Source: Gamsiella multidivaricata
Lineage: Eukaryota > Mortierellomycota > Mortierellomycetes > Mortierellales > Mortierellaceae
Direction: 5' to 3'
Assembly: GCF_025024155.1 (NCBI RefSeq)
Contig: NW_026251720.1
Coordinates: 310,001 to 374,000, forward strand
DNA: 64,000 nucleotides
The position numbers and the translations under genes are program-made. Below, piece after piece: positions 1-10,495 of the stretch. Position 1 is the first letter of the stretch, and each line of letters begins with the position of its first letter. Below the pieces are notes generated by a model. The model saw only the letters and a program-made list of their open reading frames with translations. It was not told where the DNA came from and did not search any database.

Positions 1-1863
1 ACAACGAGGATATCATACAGCGGATAAAGTCCATGTCTTTGGAAACAGAGGCTATCAAGGAAAGGCGAAAAAAGGAGATCGACACCAAGAACCAGAACTT
101 GGCAAAGGTAACACTGCTGCGGATATTGATCACATGCATTTTTTTAACTTGCTATTTTGAGCTCAGTAAACGCACACATACTGACGACTGCAACTGCAAT
201 TGAAACACATAGGAAATCGAGGCATGTATTCAGCGCGTTACGGACGAAAGGGAGGCCGCACTTCGCATTCGGGAAGAGGCACTCAAGCAGGCCCAATTAG
301 AGAAGGAAAGGATCGCAAAGGAGCAGGAGGAGAAGGCAAAGGCTGCAGCGGCCCAAAAGGATGCCCAGGAGAAGAGGACGGCCGAAGCAGCAGCGGCGGC
401 GGCGGAAAAGGCCAAGAAGGCAGCAGCGGCAGCAGCCGAGAAGGCTTCGACTAACACGAGCGCCATATTTATCAGCGAAGCCGCCGATGTAGAATACAAG
501 CAGTACTTGTCAGTTTTGGAACACATCCGCACGGTTGTCTTGCCCGCAGTGTCTGGAAACCCTACTCTCAAGAAATACTGCTACCAAGCCAGACGTGATA
601 TTGTGGCAGCCATTGGACAACTTATCAACAAGCAGAGTGAGATTTTTCGAGTGGTAAGTATTAGGATATTCACTGGCCCTTGTATTCTCAATGCGACTCG
701 AGTGCTTTACGATTTTTTTTAACCATACATTCGAATATTATTTACCCTAGGCTACTGAGATCGACAAGATCTTCAAGACGACACAGAGTCAGAATGTAGT
801 AGCCTACAACTGGGTGCTGAATTGCACTGCGAAGAAGCTGGTGGTAAGGCATTGCACTCGACTGACAACATGTTTTCTGCAATTTTGTATTCGCAAGGCG
901 ACGGAATCCTTTGCTGATTTAGAACGAACTTTTTTTTTTCTATTTTAATGTAGAAACAAGCCGAAACTGAGGCATTGGTGAAGTCGGCCCCCGCTTTTCC
1001 ACTAGCTCATGTCGCTGTCCTTCTGATCTCCAATCATGCACGGTTCCTAGACGTCTTGATGGCTCGGTTCGCAAAAAAGTGTCCTTATGTCACACCGATG
1101 TACATCGCAAAGGATCCAGTAAGTTGCCTGAGCTTTCTTGGTTTCTGTGTGAATGTGTTTTCGATTCTTGAACTACAGTCTGACAAAACCTTCGATGGCC
1201 TTTGTGACAATTTAGACCGACAGCGCCGATCAGTTTCTCGAAAAACTAGCATATAAAAAGACGGATAAAGGGTACGAGACAGAGTCCCAGTACAATGCTC
1301 GGCAATGCGCTATGTTCACGTTGTATTGCGCCGTAATGCAGACTACTCCGCCCGGTAAGATTTGTTCCGCCGCTCAAGCTGCTGGTCAAGGTGTTTGATA
1401 TCTCGGTACTGACATTGTTAACTATCTTTTCGTCTGTTCAAAAATATGTTCTAGTCGGCAATAACATGTACCCAATGTCGCACGGCTGGACGTGGATGGC
1501 GAGAATTTTAAACATGCCACCAAGACCCATCACTCCGGCACTTATCACTGTTTTTCTTGAAGTACGGATACGACTGCTATCTTTTGGTTCATACGAACTG
1601 GTTCCTGGCCCCGATGTTTTTGATCATCACTCTAACATATATCTTCAATGGGATGCACATGCATTTAGGTTTGTGGTAGTGTTTATCTCAGGATGTACCA
1701 GAACCAGGCCACCAAAGTCATTAAGCTACTTTACAACGACTTTATACCCCTCATCCCCCGCCAAGGTATCGACGGCACCACACGACTTAAAACTTTGTTG
1801 GAAGAAGAGTTTATCAAAAAGGGGCAGATTCCTGTAGCGCCGGGTAGAAATTACGACAATTAG
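1..1863 (+). CDS. GLE1: mRNA export factor GLE1 (3' part; 5' end outside window)
   Basis: Inferred exons: <1-107, 213-653, 751-843, 954-1118, 1216-1354, 1455-1561, 1669-1863, all joining in frame to give about 414 residues up to the TAG. The first part is a charged, Ala/Glu/Lys-rich coiled coil (positions 213-450). The GLE1 C-terminal domain follows, recognisable by FPLAHVAVLLISNHARFLD, HGWTWMARILNMPP and a final helix with MYQNQATKVIKLL. In the known family, GLE1 sits at the cytoplasmic face of the nuclear pore and, with inositol hexakisphosphate, activates the DEAD-box ATPase Dbp5 to release exported mRNA. The last intron was set at 1562-1668 because only that acceptor restores the conserved FLEVCG...MYQ segment. 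The gene converges on RRP7. The N-terminal half is missing only because the window begins inside it. Confidence 0.88.
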
Positions 1864-1999
1864 ATGTTAATAACATTGCAATAAAGATGGCGTATACAGT
1901 GTTCCTCGTGTACAAATGATTCCGTCTTTGAAATGGAATCCAAGGCACTGGTCTTGTTTTAGTGCATCGCCTTTATTGAATGACAGGATGAATGCGAGA

Positions 2000-2023
2000 T
2001 GTGTGTGTGTGTGTGTGTGTGTG
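2000..2023. repeat. (GT)12 microsatellite
   Basis: A run of about 12 GT dinucleotides lies in the 214-base gap between the convergent GLE1 and RRP7 stop codons, probably in the 3' UTR of one or both transcripts. Confidence 0.95.
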
Positions 2024-2077
2024 CGAGTGGGATATGCAAAATGAAGAACGAAAAGGGGGGGGCATTGACCGCCTGCT

Positions 2078-3404
2078 TTAGTATGGCCTGAAGCGCCTGT
2101 TGACCTTGAGTGCCTCGATCCTGAGCTTGTCCTCCTCGAACTTGCGACGCAGATCCACCAGTTCTATGGAAGAGAGCGAAAATAAACAAGACATTGATCA
2201 ATATTGTCATCCGACTTTTTACCCCTCCCCTCCTTACCATCCACGTATGGCAATCTAAAACAAAGAGGATGGGAAAAGAACTTACTGTCACGCTTGGCTT
2301 CACGCATCTGGAATCGATAAAAGTCCTGAAGCTCCTTCTTCTTTGGCTTAATGTTCTTGACATCCTCAGCCTTGACTGCCTGAATCTTGATGACTCCGTC
2401 AGTGTTATGGCCCTTGCTACCGGCCCGAGTGACGAGAGTAAAGCCGTCCTCGTCCATGACGTTGAGTCGTGCCAAGGCAGCCTGCTGAGCCTCGTACTCT
2501 GAACGTTCAAACTTATCCATGTAATCGTCAACCTTGATCTGTATGGCCGAATGTGCTGGTCGCATTCTATGGTAATCATTGATCCATTCTAGGAAAGGAT
2601 AAAATGAGAATAGTATACAAATGATCAGTATGGAAAGGACTCTTCTTTATCCTGCCAAGGGCACAAATGCACGGGGAGAAAAAAACCGAAGGAGTCGACA
2701 GAAGAAAATAAATAAAGCAAAAAAGCAAGGAACATACTGGCGACGCCCAAACTTGCGAGCTTGGCGGAATCAGCTTCCGTGGCCTCGGCTCCGGTACGGA
2801 TCCATGATCTCTTTTTCCTCTTCATGTTCAGCACCTTTGTCAATTCTTGCTCCTCCAAAAAGATGACGTACGCCTGTGATCCCGACGCATACAAGATCCT
2901 GTGATGACTGCTACTGTCGTCCTCTCCTGATCCTGATCCCTTCTGGAGCTGTTGCTTCTTGCTGCCTTTCTTTCCCTTCGCCTTCGCCTCTGCCTCCGCC
3001 GCTGCTGCCGCTGCTTGCATCTCCAACCGCTCAAGTTCTTCCTGATGCTCCCGCTCCTCCTTCGTCAGATTCGTATCCCTCACCCGATCCATGAAATGAA
3101 CTGCGACCACTCGTCCATAAGGCTTGAACAGTTCCCGAAGCTGTGACTCCGTAGCATCCACGGGGATATTGAGGACAAAGAGGGTCCTATCCTTAGGGGT
3201 TTTTGGGTCTTCCTTGGGTGATTCATGCTTCTTGAAGTAGAGGTAGTGAAGAACATTTTCGTAGGCTGGAGAGGTATGGGCGGAGTTAGGGGACGCTGTG
3301 ATAGAGGGCATGTGCAAGGGGAGGATATAGAAGTTCGAGATTTGGTCCAGAGCTGTTGACGAGCTTGGTGACTCTTCGGGCTTCTTTTGCTTTTTGGAGA
3401 CCAT
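2078..3404 (-). CDS. RRP7: Ribosomal RNA-processing protein 7 (RRP7)
   Basis: Three exons, complement(2078-2163, 2286-2588, 2738-3404), join in frame to give 351 residues. The start is the ATG at 3404 (protein begins MVSKKQKKP). The N-terminal half has an RRM-like fold with RTLFVLNIPVDATESQLREL. A charged Lys/Glu/Ala-rich insert lies at about 125-165. The C-terminal RRP7 domain has VDDYMDKFERSEYEAQ, the segment around FYRFQMREAKRDK, and the family's hallmark basic end RRFRPY. RRP7 is part of the UtpC module of the small-subunit processome (with Utp22 and casein kinase 2) and is needed for 18S rRNA maturation in the nucleolus. The length fits family members with an insert. It is convergent with GLE1. 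Confidence 0.9.
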
Positions 3405-4590
3405 GGCTGTGTGAGTGATATCCCTGTAGGCTGCAGTTGAGTCGGTCGTATTATTTGTCGAAGGCGAAGGGCAGAGTGCGGTTAAAGAGTTGAGGACAAA
3501 GGACACAGGCGGACAAAGCTTCAAGGACACCCAAAAAAAAAAAGAAAAGAAAAGGAAAAGTGCAACAACAAAATAGTGTGGCTTGCGAAAGTGACTGGTA
3601 ACTTTATTTCAGCTATGCTCAGTACCCAGGAACCATGCGCAGGAACCAGCTCGGTTGCCAACCTAGTACTGGAGGAGAAACACTTGGCCAGCGTTCGCCT
3701 TTAATAAGAAGGCTATAGTTTACACTCATGCAAACTTGCTGAGCATTGTGGCGGTATCCATTTTTACAGCTATGGCCAGCTGGAGACAATAGCCGCGTTC
3801 AATTATAAAATCGCCCATGTTTTGTTGGTTGAAAATTTACTCACTGAAAAAATGTGTACAAAGAACATTGTGGCAAAGAATATTGTGGGCTAAGAACATT
3901 GTGGACAAAGAACTCCTATAAATAGTGGTAAACCACAAAATGAACAATTTTTGCCTCATTGCTTCTTTCGATGTAGATTAAAACAACAACAAAAAGGGTG
4001 AGGTAAAATTTATATTAGTATATAATAACTGGCTTGTGGCAGCCAAGCGTTCATAGCGACGTTGCTTTTTGATCCTTCGATGTTGGCTCTTTCAATCCTT
4101 GCTTCATTAGAATTCCAGGTCGCGTCGTTGATGCTTTGTTCACTACCACAACCGTGGGTGCCTGCTTTTTATTTAAGGGGTTTAATTTTGAGCACAATTC
4201 GACGCGTACCTGAATAGTCCTTTCGGAGAGGTTTAATTCCAGGCGCGCAGGCGTGCCACAGGCCAAGTTTTATATTTGACAACCCGGGTTGCCATACATT
4301 ATTTGTCAACCCCCCCTAATTGACTGCTCCTACGAGACTTATTTTGGCGATTGAGGCAGCGGTCAGTTCAGCTCTACTGAACGTGATTTTACCGTTTCCT
4401 GTAAAGCCGCGGGAGAAAAGTGGGACGGATTCAGGTCCGTTGCTCTGCCCTTCCTCATTCTTCTCCTCCACCTTCCATCCTTCTTCCTGCCTTGACCACA
4501 TGAGAGTCCCCTATTATCGCAATCTTTCTCGCCATCCAAGGACTCTGCGTGAACAAGGCCGTACTATATCACTGGAGCTTGCCCTTTAGG
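3405..4590. other. Gene-poor gap between RRP7 and the transposon remnant
   Basis: This holds the RRP7 5' flank, an A-rich stretch (about 3530-3560), a short triplicated motif at 3861-3905 and AT-rich DNA. Around 4268-4318 are a perfect palindrome (CAACCCGGGTTG) and two copies of a TTTG(A/T)CAACCC motif, which might be a transposon end. No open frame here looks coding. Confidence 0.6.
3861..3905 (+). repeat. Three tandem copies of AAGAAYATTGTGG
   Basis: The 13-base motif AAGAA(C/T)ATTGTGG recurs at about 3861, 3876 and 3892 with 2-3 spacer bases, so the period is about 15-16. A further partial copy (ACAAAGAAC) follows. Confidence 0.8.
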
Positions 4591-5870
4591 AAATCAAGCG
4601 CGCCTATGAAAGCAGTAAATTCAGGATCACCCCTGCTCTTCTCGCTGCCCTATTAACTCTCCACTACTTCGACACCGTTCGATATATCAACAGCAGGAGC
4701 TCCAATCATCTATTCAGGTCGCCTATCTATCGCGATGAAGTCCTCTCAGGACATTCGGAACGCGACTTTAGAAGTGCCTTGCGAGTGATGTCCAAGCAAT
4801 TCGACTTCGTGCTGAAGATCATTCGGGACCATCAAGTATTTCGGTATCAAGGCAAGAGACGGCAGGCTGATGTTGCGATACAGCTTAAAGTGGCTCTCCA
4901 CCGACTCGGTCACGATGGACCCTTGTCTTGCTTTGAGGCAATTGGCAGGACATTGGGTACCAGCGTTGGTTCCGCAAAGAAGTACACTGAGCGGTGCATC
5001 GATGCGTTGTGTGATAACATCACAAAGTTTGTGAAGTGGCCGAATGCCGAGGACAAGGATAAAATCAAGCAACATTTCAAAACAAAGGCAGCGGCTTTCC
5101 CAATTTACTTGGCGCCATCAACGGCACTTTAATCCCACTTGAATTTGCCCCAACAATGGATCGACATGTCTGGGCTACAAGAAAGGGCAACTTCGCTATC
5201 GGTGCAACTGGCGTCTATGACCACCGTGGCGTCTTTATCGCCTTTTTGACCGGATATCCTGGGAGCAGACACGATTCGGCCGCCTATAAGGACACCGATC
5301 TTTACCGTTTTATCGCCCGGTACTTTTCTGGAAAGGAATATATGTTGGGCGATGCAGCGTACGATTTGTCCCCTACTTTCATGACCGCTTTCAAGGGAAA
5401 TCTCAACGCTAACCAGACGAAGTTCAACAAAAGGCTTAATGGAGCTCGAGTCAAGATTGAGCATGCGTTCGGTTTGCTCAAAGGCCGATTCCGGTCTCTT
5501 ATCAATTTACGAGTTCACATCGACAGCAATTAAAGCGTCCAGGAAGCCAATATGCATATAGCGGCGTGCGTGGTATTGCATAACATCCTCAAAAATTCTG
5601 AAGTTGACGACCCTGACGGGGATGCTCTATTTTATGGAGAGGGAATATCAGAACAAGGAGCGTTGACGCAGGCAGCGCAACGACAGGAGGCATAGACAGA
5701 TGTTGGTGACGCTGGAGATGGACGACAACAACGACTATAACGATGACGACTATACCAGTAGTGATGACGACGGCATATTGGACGGGTTAACCCCCTCTCA
5801 GCTCAGAACGATGAGAGCTCAAGCGGTCCAGAAGCGCCTTTCATTCATGGGTCTGGTGCTTCGAAAATAA
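4591..5870 (+). pseudogene. Broken PIF/Harbinger (HARBI1-type) DDE transposase
   Basis: Coding similarity begins after a possible acceptor at 4590 and runs in one frame to about 5100. It includes a helix-turn-helix-like stretch with IGRTLGTSVGSAKKYTERC. A frame change at about 5097-5102 leads into LLGAINGTLIP. An in-frame TAA at 5531-5533 interrupts the segment before VLHNIL, and after a TAG near 5692 the acidic tail continues in another frame, ending RAQAVQKRL...MGLVLRK at 5870. Of the catalytic triad, the first Asp is replaced by Asn (GAINGT, against GAIDGT in active relatives), the second Asp is present (GSRHDSAAYK) and the Glu is present (VKIEHAFGLLKGRF). Two frame changes, a stop and the Asp-to-Asn change make it inactive. 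Confidence 0.82.
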
Positions 5871-5900
5871 TAGATTCTTTAATGCTATTCTTCTGCTTCA

Positions 5901-7727
5901 TTATGTATTGGACCTTGGTGCCTGTGGAATTTTCCTGCTGATCTCGAGAAGGTTCTTTTGTAGCTTCATCAGCTCAATATCCAACTTCCTGTGCTCCAGA
6001 TGTAATTTTGCGTTCTCCCTGTCGATTTCCGCCTGCATCTTCTTCATCTGCATCTCCATTATACGATATTGCATGTCAGCACTCCTCCCGTCAAACTCAA
6101 ACTTCTGCCTCTCAAGCTTCAGTCTTTTATCCGCATACTCTAGTTTCCTCCGCTTGATCTCTTGATATTCCTTGGCTTGACTTTTGAAGCCCTCAAGCAT
6201 TTCTATAACGCCGACTCCAGTATATCGGGACCTCTTCGATTTCTGCATTGACTGCGCAGATATTGGTACGAAACAAGAATCGCGTGACATACTGATATCT
6301 TCGTCACCGTTGTTCTCGTCGCTATCATCCTCGCTTGCGTCGCGTGTGATATGCCGTTCTAAATTAGATGTGAGGTGACATGGTGCCGAGGGATTCATGG
6401 ACCACGATGTAGACCAGACAACCTCCATGATGTAGAAAAAGTGACATATATCCAGAACCTTGTCCTTTAACAGCCTGTCGGGTCGGGCGCCATTGCCTGT
6501 TCTGCTAAACAATTGGTTGGCTTTTTTCCATAGCTTCTTCATGTTCTCGATCTTATTCTTGATCTGCATCCCATCAAGATTAAGAGGCTTGTCCTGGGAG
6601 GAGAATCGGCGGTTGACCTTGCTGGCTATGTCGTCGCGCACTTCCGTCTTATCCTGTAATGGTTATTCTTCTCGCTTGGGCCATCTAGAAGTGCCCAATT
6701 TTCTGGATCACAAGTAGCTCAGCAATAAACGTCTCCTGCTCACGCGAAAAGACGTGTCCCCTTCCTTTCCCTCTGGTGCTTGGCTGCGCTGTCCTGGAAG
6801 ACTCTGCTGTCTTTTGCTTTGTTGTGCGACTTACGAATACAGTGGTGGATGCTGAAGACATTGTCGAGGAAGATACTGATGATAAGACAGGAGAAGTCAC
6901 TGAGGACAGGGTAGGGGAAGATACCGAGGAACGTGAGGCTGAAGGCGTAGGCAGGGCGAAAAAATGGCTTGACGATGCGCCGTTCACTGGTGATGAAGGG
7001 GGCGCTGGATGCTCCGCCTCCTCTGATCGAAACGGAGCTGATAATCTGTCATCAAGGACATCAGTGTACGGTAACACCGCCGTTGCTGCTCCAGGAATAC
7101 CATGACCTGATGTCTGCATGTGCTGTGACGGGAGTTGGATCCCGTATGGATGCGCTGTATATGTAACCTCAAGAGGCGTTGAGTCAATCGGTAGCGGCAT
7201 CCTATCATGGTGCTGAAGAAGCGATAGGCGTTAGTATTATGGACATATCAAATTGTTGTGTCAAGAAATAAACATAATATACCTGTTCTGATAATGTCGG
7301 CATGTTTGACCAAGTCTGGGGTGACTGCATATGTTGCAGTGTCTGCTGCTGCTGCTGCTGCTGCTGCTGCCGCAGGTACTCTCGTGAATGAAGCCGTTGC
7401 TGTTGGTGGTGATGAATCCGATGGAGCTGACGCTGTTGTATCTGCTGCAGCTGCAGCTCTCGCTGCTCCCGCTGCTGTTGCTGCTGTTGGATAGATGCCC
7501 TTTCCAACCGAAAGAATTCCTTTTGCGACGCTTGCTCCTGGAGTTTCGCGCGTTGGGGTCGTGGCTGTTTATGTTTAAGAGACTGAGGACCTGGTCCTGA
7601 ATCCGAAGGGTTTGATAGATTGTTGGCTACGCGTAGTAGGCTGCCTCTGAGGTCGTCATGTAAGGGTTGGTCATTACTAGGAAGGTGTAGTGAAACTGAG
7701 GAGAGCTCGCTCAACTCCTCGGATCCA
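5901..7727 (-). CDS. Myb/SANT-like DNA-binding protein of the Harbinger element (5' end damaged)
   Basis: Exons complement(5901-6653, 6712-7212, 7283-about 7714) stay in one frame. In order along the protein: a Gln-rich N-terminus with CAG-encoded poly-Gln; a Ser/Thr/Pro-rich linker; a Myb/SANT-like region starting FSREQETFIAELL and continuing IASKVNRRF...IKNKIENMKKLWKKANQLF; and a long basic/amphipathic C-terminal coiled coil (EMQMKKMQAEIDRENAKLHL). Harbinger elements encode such a partner to help bring the transposase to DNA. Two oddities. The only nearby ATG (7725-7727) is out of frame and meets a stop after five codons, so the 5' end seems frameshifted or lacks an exon. The second intron, taken as GTGATC..TTACAG, removes a segment ending in GHF, and reading through it hits TAG at 6685. 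Confidence 0.6.
7343..7370 (-). repeat. CAG trinucleotide repeat encoding poly-Gln
   Basis: About nine CTG units on the + strand (CAG on the coding - strand) lie inside the first exon of the Myb/SANT-like gene. Further interrupted CAG/CAA blocks continue to about 7490. Confidence 0.9.
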
Positions 7728-7927
7728 TTTGTGGATTATATATTAGGGATCGCTATCGTTTGAAGATGCTAATTGGGCGTGCCCGTATATATGGGGTTAT
7801 GTAGATGTCTGGATGTGTCTGAATGGATAGCAGAGTTGATTCAGAGTGAATGAGCACGATGAAGGGGTAGAGGTGTGTGTGGAGGTGATGTATGAAAAGA
7901 AAAGAAAGAGGGGACAGAACATGTACC

Positions 7928-10294
7928 TCAAACTTTATTTCGAACGCGTTCCGTAGTCCAATAATGACGCGCCCTCCTCGCGGCATCTTTAAGTGAAACC
8001 CAGTCTACTGCTGTAGCTAATGGACGCGCTCCTTGGTGAATTCCTATGCCTGCGCCAGGCTCTCCTTCGCGTAAGTAGTGTCGAATCCTATCCAAACGAT
8101 TGCGTGCGAATTCAACACTCTCCTCCTCTGAGCGCGCTGTTTCGAATATGACCGCTGTCCATAGTGATACTTCGCCTTCACATTCGGACGGATAACCAAT
8201 CGAAGGGTCAAACATCTCGCTTACGGGGACGTGCTCAAAAACTCTGAGTTCCTGTAATGCATTGCCAAATTCTTTGGTCGTCCTGGCCACTTTCTTCATG
8301 TCGTCCTTGACCGAGAACGTGAATGTGACGAATTCATGTTCCTGAAGTTGCAATGTGAACATACAGGTGTCCCTCGGGATAACAGCGTCTGCAGGCAAGT
8401 TGCAGTCGACAACGATGGAGTGCGATCCGATGAGAATATTTGGAGAGACTGAAGAGCGCTCAATATACGCTGGAGAATGCATACAGTCTACGGCGCTAGC
8501 AGTACCATTGAACACCTGAACGAGGGCAATCCCATCAACGTCGTTCTGGATATTGAGTTCAAACATGAATGGTAGATCGGTGCATGTCCCTGCGAGAAAT
8601 TCCTGCATGGTCCCCAAGTGATAGAACTTTGAGGCGTTGAGAACCATGACGTCCAGGACTACACCTGCGTCCTGCAGCGCCCGCTTCGCCTTCTGTCGAC
8701 CTCTCAGGTAAGGATTATCAGTCGTGGTGGAAGAGTTTGAAGAAGGATGAGGTACAGAAGTGGGTAAATCTTGGAAGCTGAGGATGTCTGCCCATGCTTC
8801 CAGGTCACACTCTGCAGAAAGCATGTCGTATGTCTACATGGTTTAAACCGATAAAGTAGTGTAGGTTACGATGCATGCAGAGACATCAAAGTCCATGAAC
8901 AAAGTACAAGAAAGCTTACAGTGGCCATAATATCCGCGGTTTGCGGATCGAAGTAGTAGCAGCTGTCAGTATACACTACATCCGCTTCAGCTTTTGCTAG
9001 ATCAGAATGTATCACACCAGTGGTTCCCTTCATCACATCTATGGAAGCATTAATCCGAGGATGAGTGTCTGAGGTTACAGATTGAGCATTTAAGGTCTTC
9101 ATGGGCATCTACACGTACCCAGCTTTGGCTTGTGCAGGAATTGTTGGCATTTCAACATCAACGCAGACTGGTCGCTCGGACCCCGACGTCTGTCCTCTGT
9201 GACAAGTCCCTTTGGATCGTGTAACAGGTAGACGCCATGGGTGCTGCCAATTTGAGTGGATGATGGATGCGCTAACGCTGTGATAGTTAATGGTTTGGGA
9301 TCGCTTGGAAAGGATGCCTTGGACGAAAACAGCTCGATCCCGTCGGCGCTTGTCAAAAATACCTGCAGGGTAAAAAAAAAAAAAAACTGGGCTAAGCACT
9401 TTTCAATTTTCAGATCTCGCAGGCACTACTATGTCAATGGGTATAAAAAAAAAACTTACCCCTGGTGGCATGCACGTTAGCAAATGCAAGTAAAGCACTA
9501 GCTTTAGTTCCAGAACTTGGATTCCATTTTGAGAGTCGGCTACATATTATTATAGGTTGAACCATGGGAGCTTAGTACGTGTCAATAACAAGTATCTCGT
9601 CCTGTAAGGTTGAACCTCAATGTCAACTTACCTTGCGGGAGTGTCATGAAGACCTTGCCGCGCGCGCTGACATGAGGCAAACGCGTGCTGTAGCCTCCAG
9701 CATGGATCAGGAGAATGCGCGCTACATTAAAACGTTGACAGCAAGAGAGGAATATTAGGTCGACTGGACTCTTTACTAGTCTCTGACGAAAGCGCGAACA
9801 TGAATTACAGGGCGGATTTACCATTCGATAGAAAATCCTGAGAGTAGAGGCCCTTTAAGGCCTTCATTACGAGAAAAGTCGACCCTCCGCTTCCGATCTT
9901 TGAGCTCGGTGGATCCTCAATGACATGATACCTAAAAGTCCACGGCGAACATCAATCCTGTGTAAATTGGTCACTGTCGACTTTTGGCAAAGCGAAGTTT
10001 TCGACTGCAGTACCTGGCATGCGTAGGGATATCCCTCCGTTCTAGTTTCTGGTTTATCCTAAGTTCATATACAAGTCGCTGCTGCACGTCGCCGGCAGTG
10101 ACAACAACAACATCCCAAAACGGGTCTTGGTCCCTGCTCGCGGTCGTGGTGGTAGTGGCGGTGGGTTGCCCTGCAAGCAGTCGTTTGTACGTTGCTAGAT
10201 TTTGCGCGTGCGTATCATGAAGTACCCTCGAAAGGGCGTCAATGCCTCCGGGAGCGCTTCTTGTAGAGTTTTGATTAGTATGGAATGTCTCCAT
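7928..10294 (-). CDS. FPGT: Fucose-1-phosphate guanylyltransferase (FPGT)
   Basis: Seven exons, complement(7928-8833, 8920-9038, 9119-9362, 9460-9539, 9632-9721, 9822-9931, 10014-10294), join in phase to give 609 residues, close to animal FPGT. Diagnostic segments in order: DPFWDVVVVTAGD; a glycine loop KIGSGGSTFLVMKAL; ILLIHAGGYSTRLPHVSA with GKVFMTLP; LTSADGIELFSS; TALAHPSSTQIGSTHGVYLL; QFLHKPKL; VVYTDSCYYFD; and VLNASKFYHLGTMQEFL. The C-terminal half has the expected beta-helix-like pattern. FPGT makes GDP-L-fucose from fucose-1-phosphate and GTP in the salvage pathway. There is no GHMP fucokinase domain, so the kinase must be a separate gene not seen here. The start at 10294 is the first in-frame ATG. 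It is divergent from the next gene. Confidence 0.9.
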
Positions 10295-10495
10295 CGTTGG
10301 AGGCGGACTGATGTCGATGCAATGAGAGGGAAAGTTGTCTGTAATAAGAGGGTCGACCGTGCGAGAAAAACGGTAAATGTCCTGAGCAATTGACCAATCA
10401 TCAGCCAGGAATGTTTCGCCCACCTCAAGGCGCCAGATCAGCTTCTACCTGATCCTCCATCACCCTTCTCCTCTCTCCCACCCATTCAGACCCCC
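10295..10495. promoter_or_regulatory. Divergent promoter region of FPGT and the asparagine-synthetase-like gene
   Basis: Only 201 bases separate the two divergent start codons, so this gap must hold both 5' UTRs and promoters. A C/T-rich stretch (about 10440-10495) leads into the + strand start. No clear TATA box is visible. Confidence 0.5.

Larger units (their letters stand above)
4591..7727. mobile_element. Decayed PIF/Harbinger-like DNA transposon (transposase plus Myb/SANT-like gene)
   Basis: Two convergent genes lie between RRP7 and FPGT: a broken DDE transposase on + (4591-5870) and a Myb/SANT-like DNA-binding protein on - (5901-7727). Only about 30 bases separate their stop codons. 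This pairing is the standard gene content of PIF/Harbinger elements. I could not identify terminal inverted repeats or the 3-base target duplication, so the limits given are those of the coding remnants. The true element may extend left towards the CAACCCGGGTTG palindrome near 4280 and right towards 7900. Confidence 0.72.

Noticed and set aside
1391..1837. 148-codon continuous frame at the end of GLE1
   Set aside because: It reads through two introns (1355-1454 and 1562-1668); the spliced version restores the conserved C-terminal helix and the proper stop.
4316..4589. Overlapping 61- and 89-codon frames before the transposase
   Set aside because: They are on opposite strands of the same sequence, and neither shows a family motif or joins the transposase frame without forcing a splice.
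6776..7494. Plus-strand frames opposite the Myb/SANT-like gene
   Set aside because: Their Ala/Val/Glu-rich content is the reverse complement of the Gln/Ser-rich minus-strand exons, which have matching splice sites and a recognisable domain.
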